In this document: positions 1 through 8,468 of the stretch, piece by piece | How positions within the stretch are numbered: the stretch's first letter is position 1 | How the letters are laid out: each line of letters opens with the position of its first letter | NCBI RefSeq assembly: GCF_019697375.1 | Contig: NZ_JAHCDI010000004.1 | Location: 4,451,324-4,515,323 of the forward strand | Reading direction: 5' to 3' | DNA length: 64,000 bases | From: Micromonospora tarapacensis | GTDB lineage: Bacteria; Actinomycetota; Actinomycetes; Mycobacteriales; Micromonosporaceae | Made by a program: the position numbers and the translations under genes | Notes under the pieces: generated by a model | Databases searched by the model: none | The model's input: only the letters and a program-made list of their open reading frames with translations | What the model was told of the DNA's origin: nothing

Positions 1-869
<869 letters not shown>

Positions 870-875
870 GGCCGG

Positions 876-932
876 GGGCCGCCGCGGTCGCGGTCGGACC
901 GGTGCCGGATCCGACCGCGACCGCGGCGGCCC
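876..932. terminator. Bidirectional terminator between guaB1 and the thrS-like gene
   Basis: A perfect 23-bp inverted repeat (876-898 and 910-932) with an 11-nt loop sits between two convergent stop codons (869 and 940). There is no T-run on either side, as is common for GC-rich actinobacterial terminators. It can serve both genes. Confidence 0.8.
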
Positions 933-939
933 GTCGGCC

Positions 940-2159
940 TCAGCGGGCCGGCAGCAGGTCGCCGGAGCGGGCGGCCACCACCGCGCCGATCAGCCCGATC
1001 GCCTCGGCCGCCGGCTGCGGCTCCAGCGATCGCCCGTCGCGCAGCCGCAACGCCACCCGGCCGTCGGCCGCCTCCCGGGCACCCACCACCGCGGCGTACG
1101 GGATGCGGCGGCGTACCGCGTCGCGGACCCGGGCACCGAGCGACCCGCTGTGGTCGACCTCCGCCCGCAGTCCCGCCTCGATGGCCCGTCGGGCCACGTC
1201 GGCCGCGGCATCGGCCTGGCCGTCGCCGACCGGCAGGACGATCAGTTGCACCGGGGCGTACCAGGGCGGGAAGGCGCCCCCGTGTACCTCGATCAGGTAC
1301 GCGAAGAGCCGCTCCATGCTGCCCGCCAGGCTGCGGTGCACCATCACCGGACGCCGTCGTTCGCCGTCGGCGTCGGTGTACGACAGATCGAACCGCTCCG
1401 GCTTGTCGAAGTCGAGCTGGACGGTGGAGAGGGTGTACTCGCGCTCGGCCGCGTCCCGCACCTGAATGTCGATCTTCGGGCCGTAGAAGGCGGCCTCGCC
1501 CGGCGCCTCGGTGTACGGCACCCCGTCGAGGGCGGCGCGGAGCAGGTCCTCGGCGCGCGCCCACTGCGCGTCGTCGCCGACGTACTTCTCCCCGGCCCGC
1601 GCAGCGACAGCCGTACGCCCGCCGGCCGCACGCCCAGCGCGGCGTGCGCGGCCCGGATCAGCCGCAGGATGTCCGACACCTCCTGGCCGACCTGCTCCAG
1701 GGTGCAGAAGTTGTGCGCGTCGTTCAGGGTTATGGCGCGGACCCGGGACAGCCCGCCGAGCACCCCCGAGCGTTCCGCCCGGTACATGCCACCGATCTCG
1801 GCGACCCGCAGCGGCAGATCCCGGTAGGAACGCCCGCGCGCCCGGTAGACCAGCGCATGGTGCGGGCAGAGCGCCGGTCGGAGCATCAACTCGTCGTCGG
1901 TCTCTCCCAGCCGCATCGGTGGGAACATCTCGCCGGCGAAGTAGCCGAGATGCCCGGAGACCTCGAACAGCTCCCGCCGACCCAACGGCGGGGTGTAGAC
2001 CTGCTGGTAGCCGGCGCGGCGTTCCAGCCCACGCAGGTACTCCTCGACGGCGTGCCGGGCGGCGGCGCCGGCCGGCAGCCAGATCGGCAGGCCGGTGCCG
2101 GCGAGCGGGTCGGTGGTGAACAGGTCAAGCTCCCGGCCGAGCCGGCGGTGGTCGATCAT
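940..2159 (-). CDS. Short-form threonyl-tRNA synthetase, frame broken by an apparent one-base deletion near 1590
   Basis: Class II aminoacyl-tRNA synthetase with the ThrRS catalytic core and anticodon-binding domain but without the N-terminal TGS and editing domains, about 406 aa after frame correction. ATG 2159 opens with MIDHRRLGRELDLF, the usual start of the ThrRS core, and has AAGGAG six bases upstream. Visible motifs are LMLRPALCPHH, GGMYRAERSGVLGGLSRVR (motif 2) and HNFCTLEQV. After the shift come EAAFYGPKIDIQV, STVQLDF, PVMVHRSLAGSMER (motif 3) and the anticodon domain. Frame is lost at LSLRGPG: one extra G in the run at 1590-1593 joins it to EKYVGDDAQW. I read this as a base-calling loss. 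The leader carries a Thr-codon peptide and a hairpin, so expression is probably tuned to Thr-tRNA charging. It may be a second or back-up ThrRS. Confidence 0.8.
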
Positions 2160-2194
2160 GTCGCGCTCCTTGGGCTGGTACGGCCCGACGCGAC
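2160..2194 (-). promoter_or_regulatory. Hairpin that places the thrS Shine-Dalgarno in an internal loop
   Basis: On the minus strand GTCGCG (2194-2189) can pair with CGCGAC (2165-2160) directly before the ATG, and an inner GGGC pairs with GCCC. The AAGGAG ribosome site (2171-2166) is left in the internal loop. This could lower initiation. The pairing is visible; its role is inference. Confidence 0.35.
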
Positions 2195-2214
2195 CAGTCA
2201 CCCGAGGAAAGCAC

Positions 2215-2243
2215 CAGGCCCCGGGCGGATCGCCCGGGGCCTG
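2215..2243 (-). terminator. Attenuator hairpin in the thrS leader
   Basis: Perfect 13-bp inverted repeat (2215-2227 and 2231-2243) with a 3-nt loop, lying 15 bases after the stop of the Thr-codon leader peptide. On the minus strand it is followed by TGCTTTCCT. Its 5' arm can alternatively pair with 2273-2287, which lies just after the three Thr codons: GCCTG with CAGGC plus most of CGCCGGGG. That is the layout expected of an antiterminator. Confidence 0.6.
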
Positions 2244-2258
2244 GGTCGACGAGAAACG

Positions 2259-2312
2259 TCAGTGCGGCACGCCAGGCTTCCCCGGCGTCGTCGTCAGCAG
2301 CGCACCAAACAT
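2259..2312 (-). CDS. Threonine-rich attenuator leader peptide, 17 aa
   Basis: Minus-strand ATG 2312 reads MFGALLTTTPGKPGVPH and stops with TGA at 2259. Codons 7 to 9 (2294-2286) are ACG ACG ACG. The reading frame ends just before a perfect terminator-like hairpin, and 100 bases further begins the threonyl-tRNA synthetase gene. Three consecutive Thr codons in an 18-codon frame placed exactly here is the classical leader-peptide attenuation layout: ribosome stalling for lack of Thr-tRNA would favour read-through. A -10-like TACGGT (2324-2319) ends six bases before the ATG, so the leader may be translated from a leaderless transcript. A GAGGTGAGGG stretch further upstream could also act as a ribosome site. 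No homologue was checked. Confidence 0.6.
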   Translation of the reverse strand: MFGALLTTTPGKPGVPH

Positions 2313-2318
2313 GCCGCG

Positions 2319-2324
2319 ACCGTA
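2319..2324 (-). promoter_or_regulatory. Candidate -10 box for the thrS leader transcript
   Basis: TACGGT on the minus strand fits TAnnnT and lies six bases before the leader-peptide ATG, the spacing seen for leaderless actinobacterial transcripts. No good -35 is visible. Confidence 0.35.
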
Positions 2325-2769
2325 CCCTCACCTCGCGCGCCACCGCATTCCAATAACCGTGGTGGGCCACGGGCCGACCCCCGCCATCGAAGGCCACGCT
2401 CGATCGGTACGACCAACCGCCGGACTGACGACCGACGCAGCCCTGGGGGGGCCGGGCCGCTGGCACGGGACCTGCCAGCGGCCCGGCGGCGGCCCGGGCA
2501 TCAGGAACGGGGGACCCGACGCGCACCGGGCCGCGCGCCGACAACGGTACGCCGCCGGAAGACGATTCGGCGACCGCGCCAGCCGTTAACCTTCTTCGAT
2601 ATGCCGTGGTCAGCGGACCCGTACCGGTGACCGCGGGCCTACCGAGGCGAGGTGTCGCTGGTCATGGCGGGCCAGGGGAATGCCCGACTGCCGGTAGGGG
2701 TGGTCCCTGGGACGGATTTCGGTGTTCGTCCCGGATCCGCCTGGGGTGCCACCGGCGACAGGCTGAGGC
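2325..2769. other. Intergenic stretch without a recognised gene, containing a 15-bp perfect hairpin
   Basis: No open frame here has family resemblance. A perfect 15-bp inverted repeat with a 7-nt loop lies at 2451-2487, upstream of the thrS leader on the minus strand. It could end an unrecognised short transcript or insulate the attenuator. The remainder up to 2769 shows no clear motif. Confidence 0.4.
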
Positions 2770-2892
2770 ATGCCTGGAACCCGGAGCAGCGGCGTACTGG
2801 CCCTCGGCGGGATCGCCCTCGCGGCGCTGCTCGCCGTCATCGGTCACACGGGCGTCAACGACCTGGCCCCCCCACCCCCCACCCCGGTCTGA
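2770..2892 (+). CDS. Possible 40-aa single-pass membrane peptide
   Basis: ATG 2770 opens a 40-codon frame with a basic start (MPGTRSSG), one hydrophobic segment (VLALGGIALAALLAVIG) and a short proline-rich tail ending at TGA 2892. A weak purine stretch, GGCTGAGG, precedes the start. The positive-inside layout and the inverted repeat that begins one base after the stop (2893) make translation plausible. No family is recognised, and the hydrophobic run could be chance in such GC-rich DNA. Confidence 0.35.
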   Translation: MPGTRSSGVLALGGIALAALLAVIGHTGVNDLAPPPPTPV

Positions 2893-3003
2893 CGATCATG
2901 CAGTTGTGGCTCCTCACAAAGGCCGCGAACCGACACCAATCGGCTGCCACAACTCCATGATCGGCGAGGGGTGGGTGGGGTGGGTGGGGTGGGTGGGTGG
3001 GGT
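2893..3003. repeat. Intergenic inverted repeat followed by a G-quadruplex-like GGGT tract, copy 1
   Basis: Two 18-base arms (2893-2910 and 2946-2963) are complementary except for one central mismatch. They are followed at 2968-3003 by repeated GGGTGGGTGGGG, which abuts the lpdA stop codon. The same order (imperfect inverted repeat, then GGGTGGG tract) recurs at 22472-22574, suggesting a dispersed intergenic element. It may terminate the lpdA-like gene or the small plus-strand frame. Confidence 0.55.
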
Positions 3004-4406
3004 CATTCCAGTTCGTGGAGCATCAGTTGGCGGGCGGCCTCGCTGATCGAGCCGGAGAGGCTCGGGTAGATGGTGATGGTCTGGGCCAGCTCGTTGACGG
3101 TGAGGTTGTTCTCCACCGCCATGGTGATCGGCAGGATCAGCTCGCTGGCCTTGGGGGCGACCACCACGCCGCCGATCACCTGGCCGCTGGCCGGGCGGCA
3201 GAACAGCTTGACGAAACCGTCGGCGATCTCGTCCATCTTCGCCCGGGCGTTGCCGCCCAGCGGCAGCATCACCTGTCGCGCCGGCACCCTGCCGGCGTCC
3301 ACCTCGTCCTGCGAGACACCGACGGTGGCCAGTTCCGGGTCGGTGAAGACGTTCGCGGAGACGGTACGCAGCCGCAGCGGCCGGACCGCCTCGCCGAGCG
3401 CGTGCCACATGGCGATCCGGCCCTGCATCGCGGCGACACTGGCCAGCGGCAGCACCCCCGTGCAGTCGCCGGCCGCGTAGATGCCGGGCACGTTGGTCCG
3501 GGAGACGCGGTCCACCGTCACGTACCCGCCCCGGGCCAGTTCGACGCCGTACTCGGCGAGGCCCAACTCGGCGGTGTTGGGGATCGAGCCGACCGCGATC
3601 AGCGCGTGCGAGCCGTACACCTTGCGGCCGTCGGAGAGCTCGACCTCGACGCCGCTGTCGGTGCGGCGGACGCCCTCGGCGCGGGCGTTGTTCAGGATGC
3701 TCATGCCCCGGGTGCGGAAGACCCGCTCGATCGCCTGCGCGGCGTCGGCGTCCTCGTGTGGCATCACCCGGTCCCGGCTGGAGACCAGGGTCACCTCGAC
3801 CCCCATCGCCAGGTACGCGCTGGCGAACTCGGCGCCGGTCACGCCGGAGCCGACCACGATCAGGTGTGGCGGCAGCTCGGGCAGGTCGTACACCTGCCGC
3901 CAGGTCAGGATGCGCTCGCCGTCGGGCAGGGCGGTGGGCAGTTGGCGGGGCGTGGCACCGGTGGCGATCAGGACCGTCGCCGCGTCGATCGCGTAGGCGG
4001 CCTCCTCGCCGTCCGGCGAGACGATCACGCGGTGGGTGTGACCGAGCGTGTCCTCGCCGAGCCGGGCCCGCCCGGAGACGAAGGTGACCCCGGCCTTGAG
4101 CAGCTTGGTGTGGATGTCGGCGGACTGCGCCAGGGCGAGCCGTTTGACCCGCTCGTTGACCGTCCCGGCGTCGACGGTGACCGCCTCCAGCCCGTCGGAG
4201 TGGACCCCGAACACCTCGGTGTCGCGGTACCCGGTCACCACCTCGGAGCTGGCGATGAAGGTCTTCGACGGCACGCAGTCGGACAGTACGCAGGCGCCGC
4301 CGGCACCGTCGGCCTCCACCACGGTGACGTCGGCGTCCAGCTGGGCGGCCACCAGTGCGGCCTCGTAGCCGGCCGGCCCCCCGCCGATGATCACGATCCG
4401 GCTCAC
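3003..4406 (-). CDS. lpdA: NAD(P)H-quinone reductase / flavoprotein disulfide reductase, LpdA type
   Basis: About 467 aa, pyridine nucleotide-disulfide oxidoreductase family. GTG 4406 (or 4409) gives VSRIVIIGGGPAGYEAALVAA, so the FAD-binding Rossmann motif starts at residue 3; the open frame continues upstream but those residues resemble nothing. The redox pair appears as GGACVLSDCVPSKT (C-x4-C). The NAD(P) motif VVGSGVTGAEFAS and the second FAD motif GIYAAGDCTGVLPLAS follow. The C-terminal HxHPT motif needed by dihydrolipoamide dehydrogenases is replaced by ITIYPSLSGS, so the catalytic His is missing. That fits the mycobacterial LpdA quinone reductases and argues against a role in 2-oxoacid dehydrogenase complexes. 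Its stop codon sits inside the G-rich repeat. Confidence 0.85.
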   Translation of the reverse strand: MSRIVIIGGGPAGYEAALVAAQLDADVTVVEADGAGGACVLSDCVPSKTFIASSEVVTGYRDTEVFGVHSDGLEAVTVDAGTVNERVKRLALAQSADIHTKLLKAGVTFVSGRARLGEDTLGHTHRVIVSPDGEEAAYAIDAATVLIATGATPRQLPTALPDGERILTWRQVYDLPELPPHLIVVGSGVTGAEFASAYLAMGVEVTLVSSRDRVMPHEDADAAQAIERVFRTRGMSILNNARAEGVRRTDSGVEVELSDGRKVYGSHALIAVGSIPNTAELGLAEYGVELARGGYVTVDRVSRTNVPGIYAAGDCTGVLPLASVAAMQGRIAMWHALGEAVRPLRLRTVSANVFTDPELATVGVSQDEVDAGRVPARQVMLPLGGNARAKMDEIADGFVKLFCRPASGQVIGGVVVAPKASELILPITMAVENNLTVNELAQTITIYPSLSGSISEAARQLMLHELE

Positions 4407-4499
4407 CACGACCGCCCTTCGTCGATGCTCACAGTGACTTTCTTCCCCCCGGCGCGTCCGACACGCACCGTCGTATTCTCTCCCACGCACCGGTGGGGC

Positions 4500-4505
4500 T
4501 ATCGT
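4500..4505 (+). promoter_or_regulatory. -10 box for a leaderless gamma-glutamylcyclotransferase transcript
   Basis: TATCGT ends seven bases before the GTG start at 4513 and no Shine-Dalgarno is present, which suggests transcription starts at the initiation codon. Confidence 0.4.
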
Positions 4506-4512
4506 CATCGCC

Positions 4513-4968
4513 GTGCGTCACTACGCCGCCTACGGCTCGAACCTGGACCCCGCCCGAATGCGCGCCTACTGCCCGCACTCTCCGATGGTGGGCATCGGCT
4601 GGCTGGAGGGCTGGCGGCTCACCTTCGCCGGTGAGGACGTCATCGGCTGGGAGGGCGCGGTCAGCACGGTGGTCGAGTCGCCGGGCGACCGGGTCTTCGT
4701 CGCGCTCTACGACATCCACCAGTACGACGCGGCGCAGCTGGACGAGATCGAGGGCGTCACCTCCGGCACGTACCGGAAGCTGACCGTCCGCGTCTCGACG
4801 CTGGACGGCGACGTCACCGCCTGGGTCTACGTCTTCGACGGCTACGAGGGCGGCCTGCCCACCTCGTGGTACGTGTCGGAGATCGCGAACGCCGCCGAGA
4901 AGGCGGGTGCGCCCGACGACTACGTCACCGAGCTGCGGTCCCGGCCCACCGGCACCGCGTCGGCGTAG
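4513..4968 (+). CDS. Gamma-glutamylcyclotransferase family protein
   Basis: 151 aa from GTG 4513. The N-terminal YAAYGSNLDPARM is the AIG2/GGCT substrate-binding loop (YGSN). The acidic residue in LDEIEGVTSGTY lies where the catalytic Glu of this fold is expected, followed by the family's YRKLTV strand. Such enzymes release 5-oxoproline from gamma-glutamyl amino acids or related adducts; the actual substrate is not evident. It is divergently transcribed from lpdA and convergent with the SCO6745-like gene. Probably cytosolic. Confidence 0.8.
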   Translation: MRHYAAYGSNLDPARMRAYCPHSPMVGIGWLEGWRLTFAGEDVIGWEGAVSTVVESPGDRVFVALYDIHQYDAAQLDEIEGVTSGTYRKLTVRVSTLDGDVTAWVYVFDGYEGGLPTSWYVSEIANAAEKAGAPDDYVTELRSRPTGTASA

Positions 4969-5062
4969 CGCGTCTCCCACGCCACCAGTCTGCTACCGGC
5001 CGCCTTCGCACCGGTCGCCGCCCCCTGTGGGCCCGGGATCCGGCCACCGCCGGGGCCGGTGC

Positions 5063-5799
5063 TCAGTCCTGCCGGTGTTCCCGCGCGGCGGCCAGCAGCT
5101 CGACCAGTTCGGCACCGTCGGCCGGGCCGAGCGCCGCGAACGCGGGCGCGACGAGCCGGTCGGTCATCGCCTCGGCCCACAGCCGCCGCCGCACGAGCGG
5201 CCCGACCGGCGGGTACGGCGGCGGCCAGCCGCAGGCCATCGCGCCGCTCTCCCCCTCCGGGCCGGCCAGCACCGCCTCCAGCGGCGTCATCCCACCGGCG
5301 CGTACGGCGACCAGGTGGGCGCCGGTGAAGTGTTCCCGCAGCAGGCGCAGCCCGGCGGCGACCCGGGCACCCGGGTGCCGGCGAGCGACGGCATCGCCCG
5401 CCACGCCGCGAAGAGCGGCATCCCGCTGGCGTCGGCCGCCGTGACGGTCCGGTCCACCAGCACCGCGAGCCGGTCGACGCGGGGCAGGTCGCCCAGGTGC
5501 TCCTCGCCCCACCGGCAGCACTCGGCCAGGCTGGCCGCGGCCACCTCGGAGGGCCGGACGGTGCGGGCGGCGGCGTCCCATCCGTCGGCCACGGCCTCGG
5601 GCGCGACGAAACCCAGCGCGGCCGCGACCGTCTCGGCCCGCACGTCACCCAGCGCGCCGGCCCGCCCCGTGATGTAGAAGGCCCAGCCGGAGATGCCGAG
5701 CAGCCGCGCTCGGCGCAGCGTGGTGGGGCACCGGTTGTACGCCTCCCCGAGCGCCAGCACCGCCGGCTTGCTGGCCGCGGCGACCTGTTCCGGGGTCAT
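5063..5799 (-). CDS. SCO6745-family protein, frame broken by an apparent one-base deletion near 5373
   Basis: About 245 aa after correction. The first part (from ATG 5799) has the family segments YITGRAGALGDV, AAALGFVAPEAV, DGWDAA and GMPLFAAWRAMPSLAG. In another frame it continues with HPGARVAAGLRLLREHF, GAHLVAVRAGGMTPLEAVL, GWPPPYP and EAMTDRL. One extra base in GCCGG-CACCCGG near 5371-5375 joins the two. The function of SCO6745-like proteins is not established. It lies six bases after the stop of the coiled-coil gene and is probably co-transcribed with it. As sequenced the product would be truncated. Confidence 0.75.
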
Positions 5800-5805
5800 G
5801 GAGGA

Positions 5806-6744
5806 TCAGTCTGCCGGTCCACCGCCCGGATCGGCATCCCCCTCCTCGGCGGCCAACGCCTCCACCGCGGCCTCGACCTCGCCGGCCCGGCGGCGCGCGG
5901 TGCTGGCGGCCCGCTCGGCGGCCCGGCGGGCCAGCCGGGATCGGCTGAGTTCCTGCTCGGCCACGGCCCGGCGGCGTTCGAGTTCGGCCAGTTCCGCCTC
6001 GACGGCGTCCAGGGCCGCCGCCCGGTCGTGTTCGGCCGTCACCGCGCCGGCCAGGTCCGACTCGGCCCGCTCCTGGTCGGTACGCGCCCGCGCCAGTTCC
6101 TTCTCCAGTGCCGTGCGGCGGCGCACCCGGTCGGCGCGGGCGGCCCGCTGGGCCTGTTCGGCGCGGAGCGTGCCCCGGTCGGGCGGCCGTTCCCGGTGGG
6201 CCGGCGCGGCGGTTGGCGGCTCGTCCCCGCCGGTCACCAGGCGCAGTTGCGGCCGGGGCACCTCGCCGAACCCGGCGTAGTGGGCCGACCGCAGCAGCCG
6301 CCCGGAGCGCACCTGCTCGGCGACCCCGACGTCGGAGAGGGCGGCGTTGAGGGTCGCCTCGACCTCGGCCAGCGGCAGCTTCCCGGCCGACGGGGCGCCG
6401 TCGACGTCGCCGGCGAGCCGGCGCACCTCGGCGATGAGCGCGCCGACCACGGCCCGCCGCTGCGCGGACAACTCCCGCAGGCGCGGGCCGCGCAACTCGC
6501 GCTGGGCCTCGCGCAGGGCCTCGGCGAGCTGCGCCAGGTCGGCCACCAGTTCCGGCCGTTCGATGGCGAGCAGGTTGACCAGCCAGGCGGCCACGGTCGG
6601 CCGGCGCAGCCGGGCGATCTCGCGGGCGGCCCGCGGGTCGCCGGCGCGCCGGGCCTGCGCGGCGGCGGCGTCCCGGGCGGTGACGAACCGGTCCGGCGGC
6701 GTGCGGTAGAGCCGCTCGACGAGGTCGGACGGTGGGTCGGGCAT
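5806..6744 (-). CDS. Hypothetical coiled-coil protein, Arg/Ala/Glu-rich
   Basis: 312 aa from ATG 6744, four bases after the stop of the MBL-fold gene; the frame is open further upstream inside that gene but ATG 6744 fits the operon. The N-terminus DLVERLYRTPPDRFVTARDAAAAQAR and the following PTVAAWLVNLLAIERPEL form a compact helical region. From roughly residue 190 to 300 the protein is a long Arg/Glu/Ala heptad-like coiled coil. No catalytic motif or membrane segment is seen. Similar proteins are common and uncharacterised in actinobacteria. Function unknown. Confidence 0.7.
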   Translation of the reverse strand: MPDPPSDLVERLYRTPPDRFVTARDAAAAQARRAGDPRAAREIARLRRPTVAAWLVNLLAIERPELVADLAQLAEALREAQRELRGPRLRELSAQRRAVVGALIAEVRRLAGDVDGAPSAGKLPLAEVEATLNAALSDVGVAEQVRSGRLLRSAHYAGFGEVPRPQLRLVTGGDEPPTAAPAHRERPPDRGTLRAEQAQRAARADRVRRRTALEKELARARTDQERAESDLAGAVTAEHDRAAALDAVEAELAELERRRAVAEQELSRSRLARRAAERAASTARRRAGEVEAAVEALAAEEGDADPGGGPAD

Positions 6745-6748
6745 CGGT

Positions 6749-7381
6749 TCAGCCGTCGATCCGGCTGCCCGGCTCCAGCCGCTGGTAGTGGCTGCCGGAC
6801 AGGGCCGTGTACTGCCGGTCGAGCACCGCGTAGCCGTTGTCGTTGAGCAGGGCGTCGTGCAGCGCGAAGACCCGGCGCGGGGCCACCGCCCGGATGAAGT
6901 CCACCACCTCGGAGAACTTCGACCAGGGCGCGTGTATCGGGGCGAACAGGGTGTCCACCTGGATGTCGTCGGGGACGAACAGGGCATCGCCCGGGTGGTA
7001 CACGACGTCGTTGAGGACGTAGCCGAGGTTGTCGATCACCGGGATGTCGGGGTGGATCACCGCATGTCGACCGCCGTGGGCGCGGACCGGTATGCCGGCG
7101 GCGGTGAACGACTCACCGGCGGTGACCGGGCGCAGCACCTCGGCCGCGTCGCCGAGCGTGGCGGCCAGTGCGGCGGGGCCGTGGATGACCAGCGGGCACC
7201 GCTCCAGTTGCCGGTTGACCGCCTCGACGTCGAGATGGTCGGGGTGCTCGTGGGTGACCAGCACCGCGTCGGCCCCGTCCAGCGCCACCGCCGGCTCGCT
7301 GAACATCCCGGGATCGACGACCAGCACTCCCCCGTCGTGCTCGACCCGCAGGCACGAGTGGGCGTACTTGGTGAGCCGCAT
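6749..7381 (-). CDS. MBL-fold metal-dependent hydrolase
   Basis: 210 aa. ATG 7381 is chosen because GGAGG lies seven bases upstream; an in-frame ATG at 7396 lacks this. The beta-lactamase-fold metal motif reads THEHPDHLD, with further ligands likely at GGRHAVI, YHPGDALFV and FALHDALL. This resembles the UlaG-like/L-ascorbate-6-phosphate-lactonase-type branch (small, MRLTKYAHSCLRVE start), whose members hydrolyse diverse phosphorylated or lactone substrates. Substrate not predictable. First gene of a three-gene minus-strand run. Confidence 0.8.
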   Translation of the reverse strand: MRLTKYAHSCLRVEHDGGVLVVDPGMFSEPAVALDGADAVLVTHEHPDHLDVEAVNRQLERCPLVIHGPAALAATLGDAAEVLRPVTAGESFTAAGIPVRAHGGRHAVIHPDIPVIDNLGYVLNDVVYHPGDALFVPDDIQVDTLFAPIHAPWSKFSEVVDFIRAVAPRRVFALHDALLNDNGYAVLDRQYTALSGSHYQRLEPGSRIDG

Positions 7382-7496
7382 CGTGATGCCTCCCATATCG
7401 AATCGTGACGTCCTGAGCGCAGTCTGCCGGAACCCGCGGGCTGGCGCGTGACGTCCGAGCTATCGCCCGGCCGGGTACGAGGAAAGGGGAACGGGG

Positions 7497-8468
7497 ATGC
7501 GGATCGGAAGAACTCGCCGTCACGGGACCGCGGCGGTGGCGGCGCTGGTGGCACTGCTGGTGCTCGCCGGCTGCGGAAGTGGCCGCGGCGGCGACGAGTC
7601 GACAGCGGCGGGCACGACGGCCGATGCCGCCGCGCCGGCCCAGGAGGGTGGCGCCGGCGCGCCGGGCGAGTCCCGGGACGGCGCCGGCGTGGCAACGGAC
7701 ACCCGGGTCGACCAGCGGGCCATCATCTACACCGGATCGATCCGGGTGAAGGTGGACGATGTGGATGCCGCCGCGCGGACCGCCACCGCCGCGGCCACCC
7801 GGGCCGGCGGCTTCGTCGGCGGGGACCAGCGCCGCAGCTCCGACGCCGATGCCGTGGCGGAGCTGGAACTACGGGTGCCGGCGGACCGGTTCTACGCGGT
7901 CGTGGAGGAGCTGGCGGGCCTCGGTAGCCAGGAGCGTCGGGAGATCGGCACCCAGGACGTCACCGAGGAGACCATCGACCTCGACGCCCGGATCACCAGC
8001 CAGCGGGCCCGGGTGGAGAGCGCCCGCCGGCTGCTCGCCCAGGCCACCTCGATCGGTGACCTGGTGGCGGTGGAGAACGAGCTGGCCCGCCGCGAGGCCG
8101 ACCTCGCCTCGCTGGAGGCGAAGAAACGCCGGTTGGACGACCTGACCGCACTGTCCACGATCACCGTCACCCTGGTCGGGCCGGACGCCACGGTCGCCGA
8201 GGAGGAGAGCCAGATCGGCTTCCTGGTCGGGCTCAACGGCGGCTGGAAGGTCTTCCTGACCTCGATGACCGTCCTGGTCACCGTGCTCGGAGCGATCCTG
8301 CCGTGGCTGCTGGTGCTGGGCGTGCCGGCGGGGGCGTTGTGGTGGTTGAGCCGCCGGCGACGCCGGCACCAGCCGGTGGAGCCGGCTCTGGTGGCACCGG
8401 CCGGCACGCCGGCACCGCCGGGAGTCAGCGCAACTCCACCAGTGCCTGGAGCGCGGTCTGCACCATGA
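7497..8468 (+). CDS. DUF4349 lipoprotein with C-terminal membrane anchor
   Basis: 323 aa from ATG 7497, preceded by GGAAAGGGG. The N-terminus has a basic start, a hydrophobic core and the lipobox VLAGC, so the mature protein should be lipidated on the outer face of the membrane. Residues ~80-230 form the DUF4349 region: IIYTGSIRVKVDDVDAAA, then a coiled coil around TIDLDARITSQRARVESARRLLAQA and LTALSTITVTLVG. One strong transmembrane helix (VTVLGAILPWLLVLGVPAGALWW) is followed by a basic cytoplasmic tail. Function unknown. Its 3' end overlaps the convergent amidohydrolase gene by 44 bases. Confidence 0.85.
   Translation: MRIGRTRRHGTAAVAALVALLVLAGCGSGRGGDESTAAGTTADAAAPAQEGGAGAPGESRDGAGVATDTRVDQRAIIYTGSIRVKVDDVDAAARTATAAATRAGGFVGGDQRRSSDADAVAELELRVPADRFYAVVEELAGLGSQERREIGTQDVTEETIDLDARITSQRARVESARRLLAQATSIGDLVAVENELARREADLASLEAKKRRLDDLTALSTITVTLVGPDATVAEEESQIGFLVGLNGGWKVFLTSMTVLVTVLGAILPWLLVLGVPAGALWWLSRRRRRHQPVEPALVAPAGTPAPPGVSATPPVPGARSAP

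Noticed and set aside
2160..2215. T-box riboswitch before the thrS-like gene
   Set aside because: GGGTGACTGGTCGCG resembles the T-box core only loosely, and no specifier stem or following terminator was found. The Thr-codon leader explains the region better.
2968..3003. GGGTGGGT tract as a CRISPR or tandem repeat array
   Set aside because: Unit is 4-5 bases with no spacers; it is a simple G-rich tract.
2997..4634. Plus-strand open frame of 545 codons across the lpdA region
   Set aside because: Shadow of lpdA on the minus strand; composition typical of antisense high-GC DNA.
5806..6987. N-terminal extension of the coiled-coil protein beyond 6744
   Set aside because: It would overlap the MBL gene by about 240 bases and encodes Ser/Thr/Arg-rich shadow sequence.
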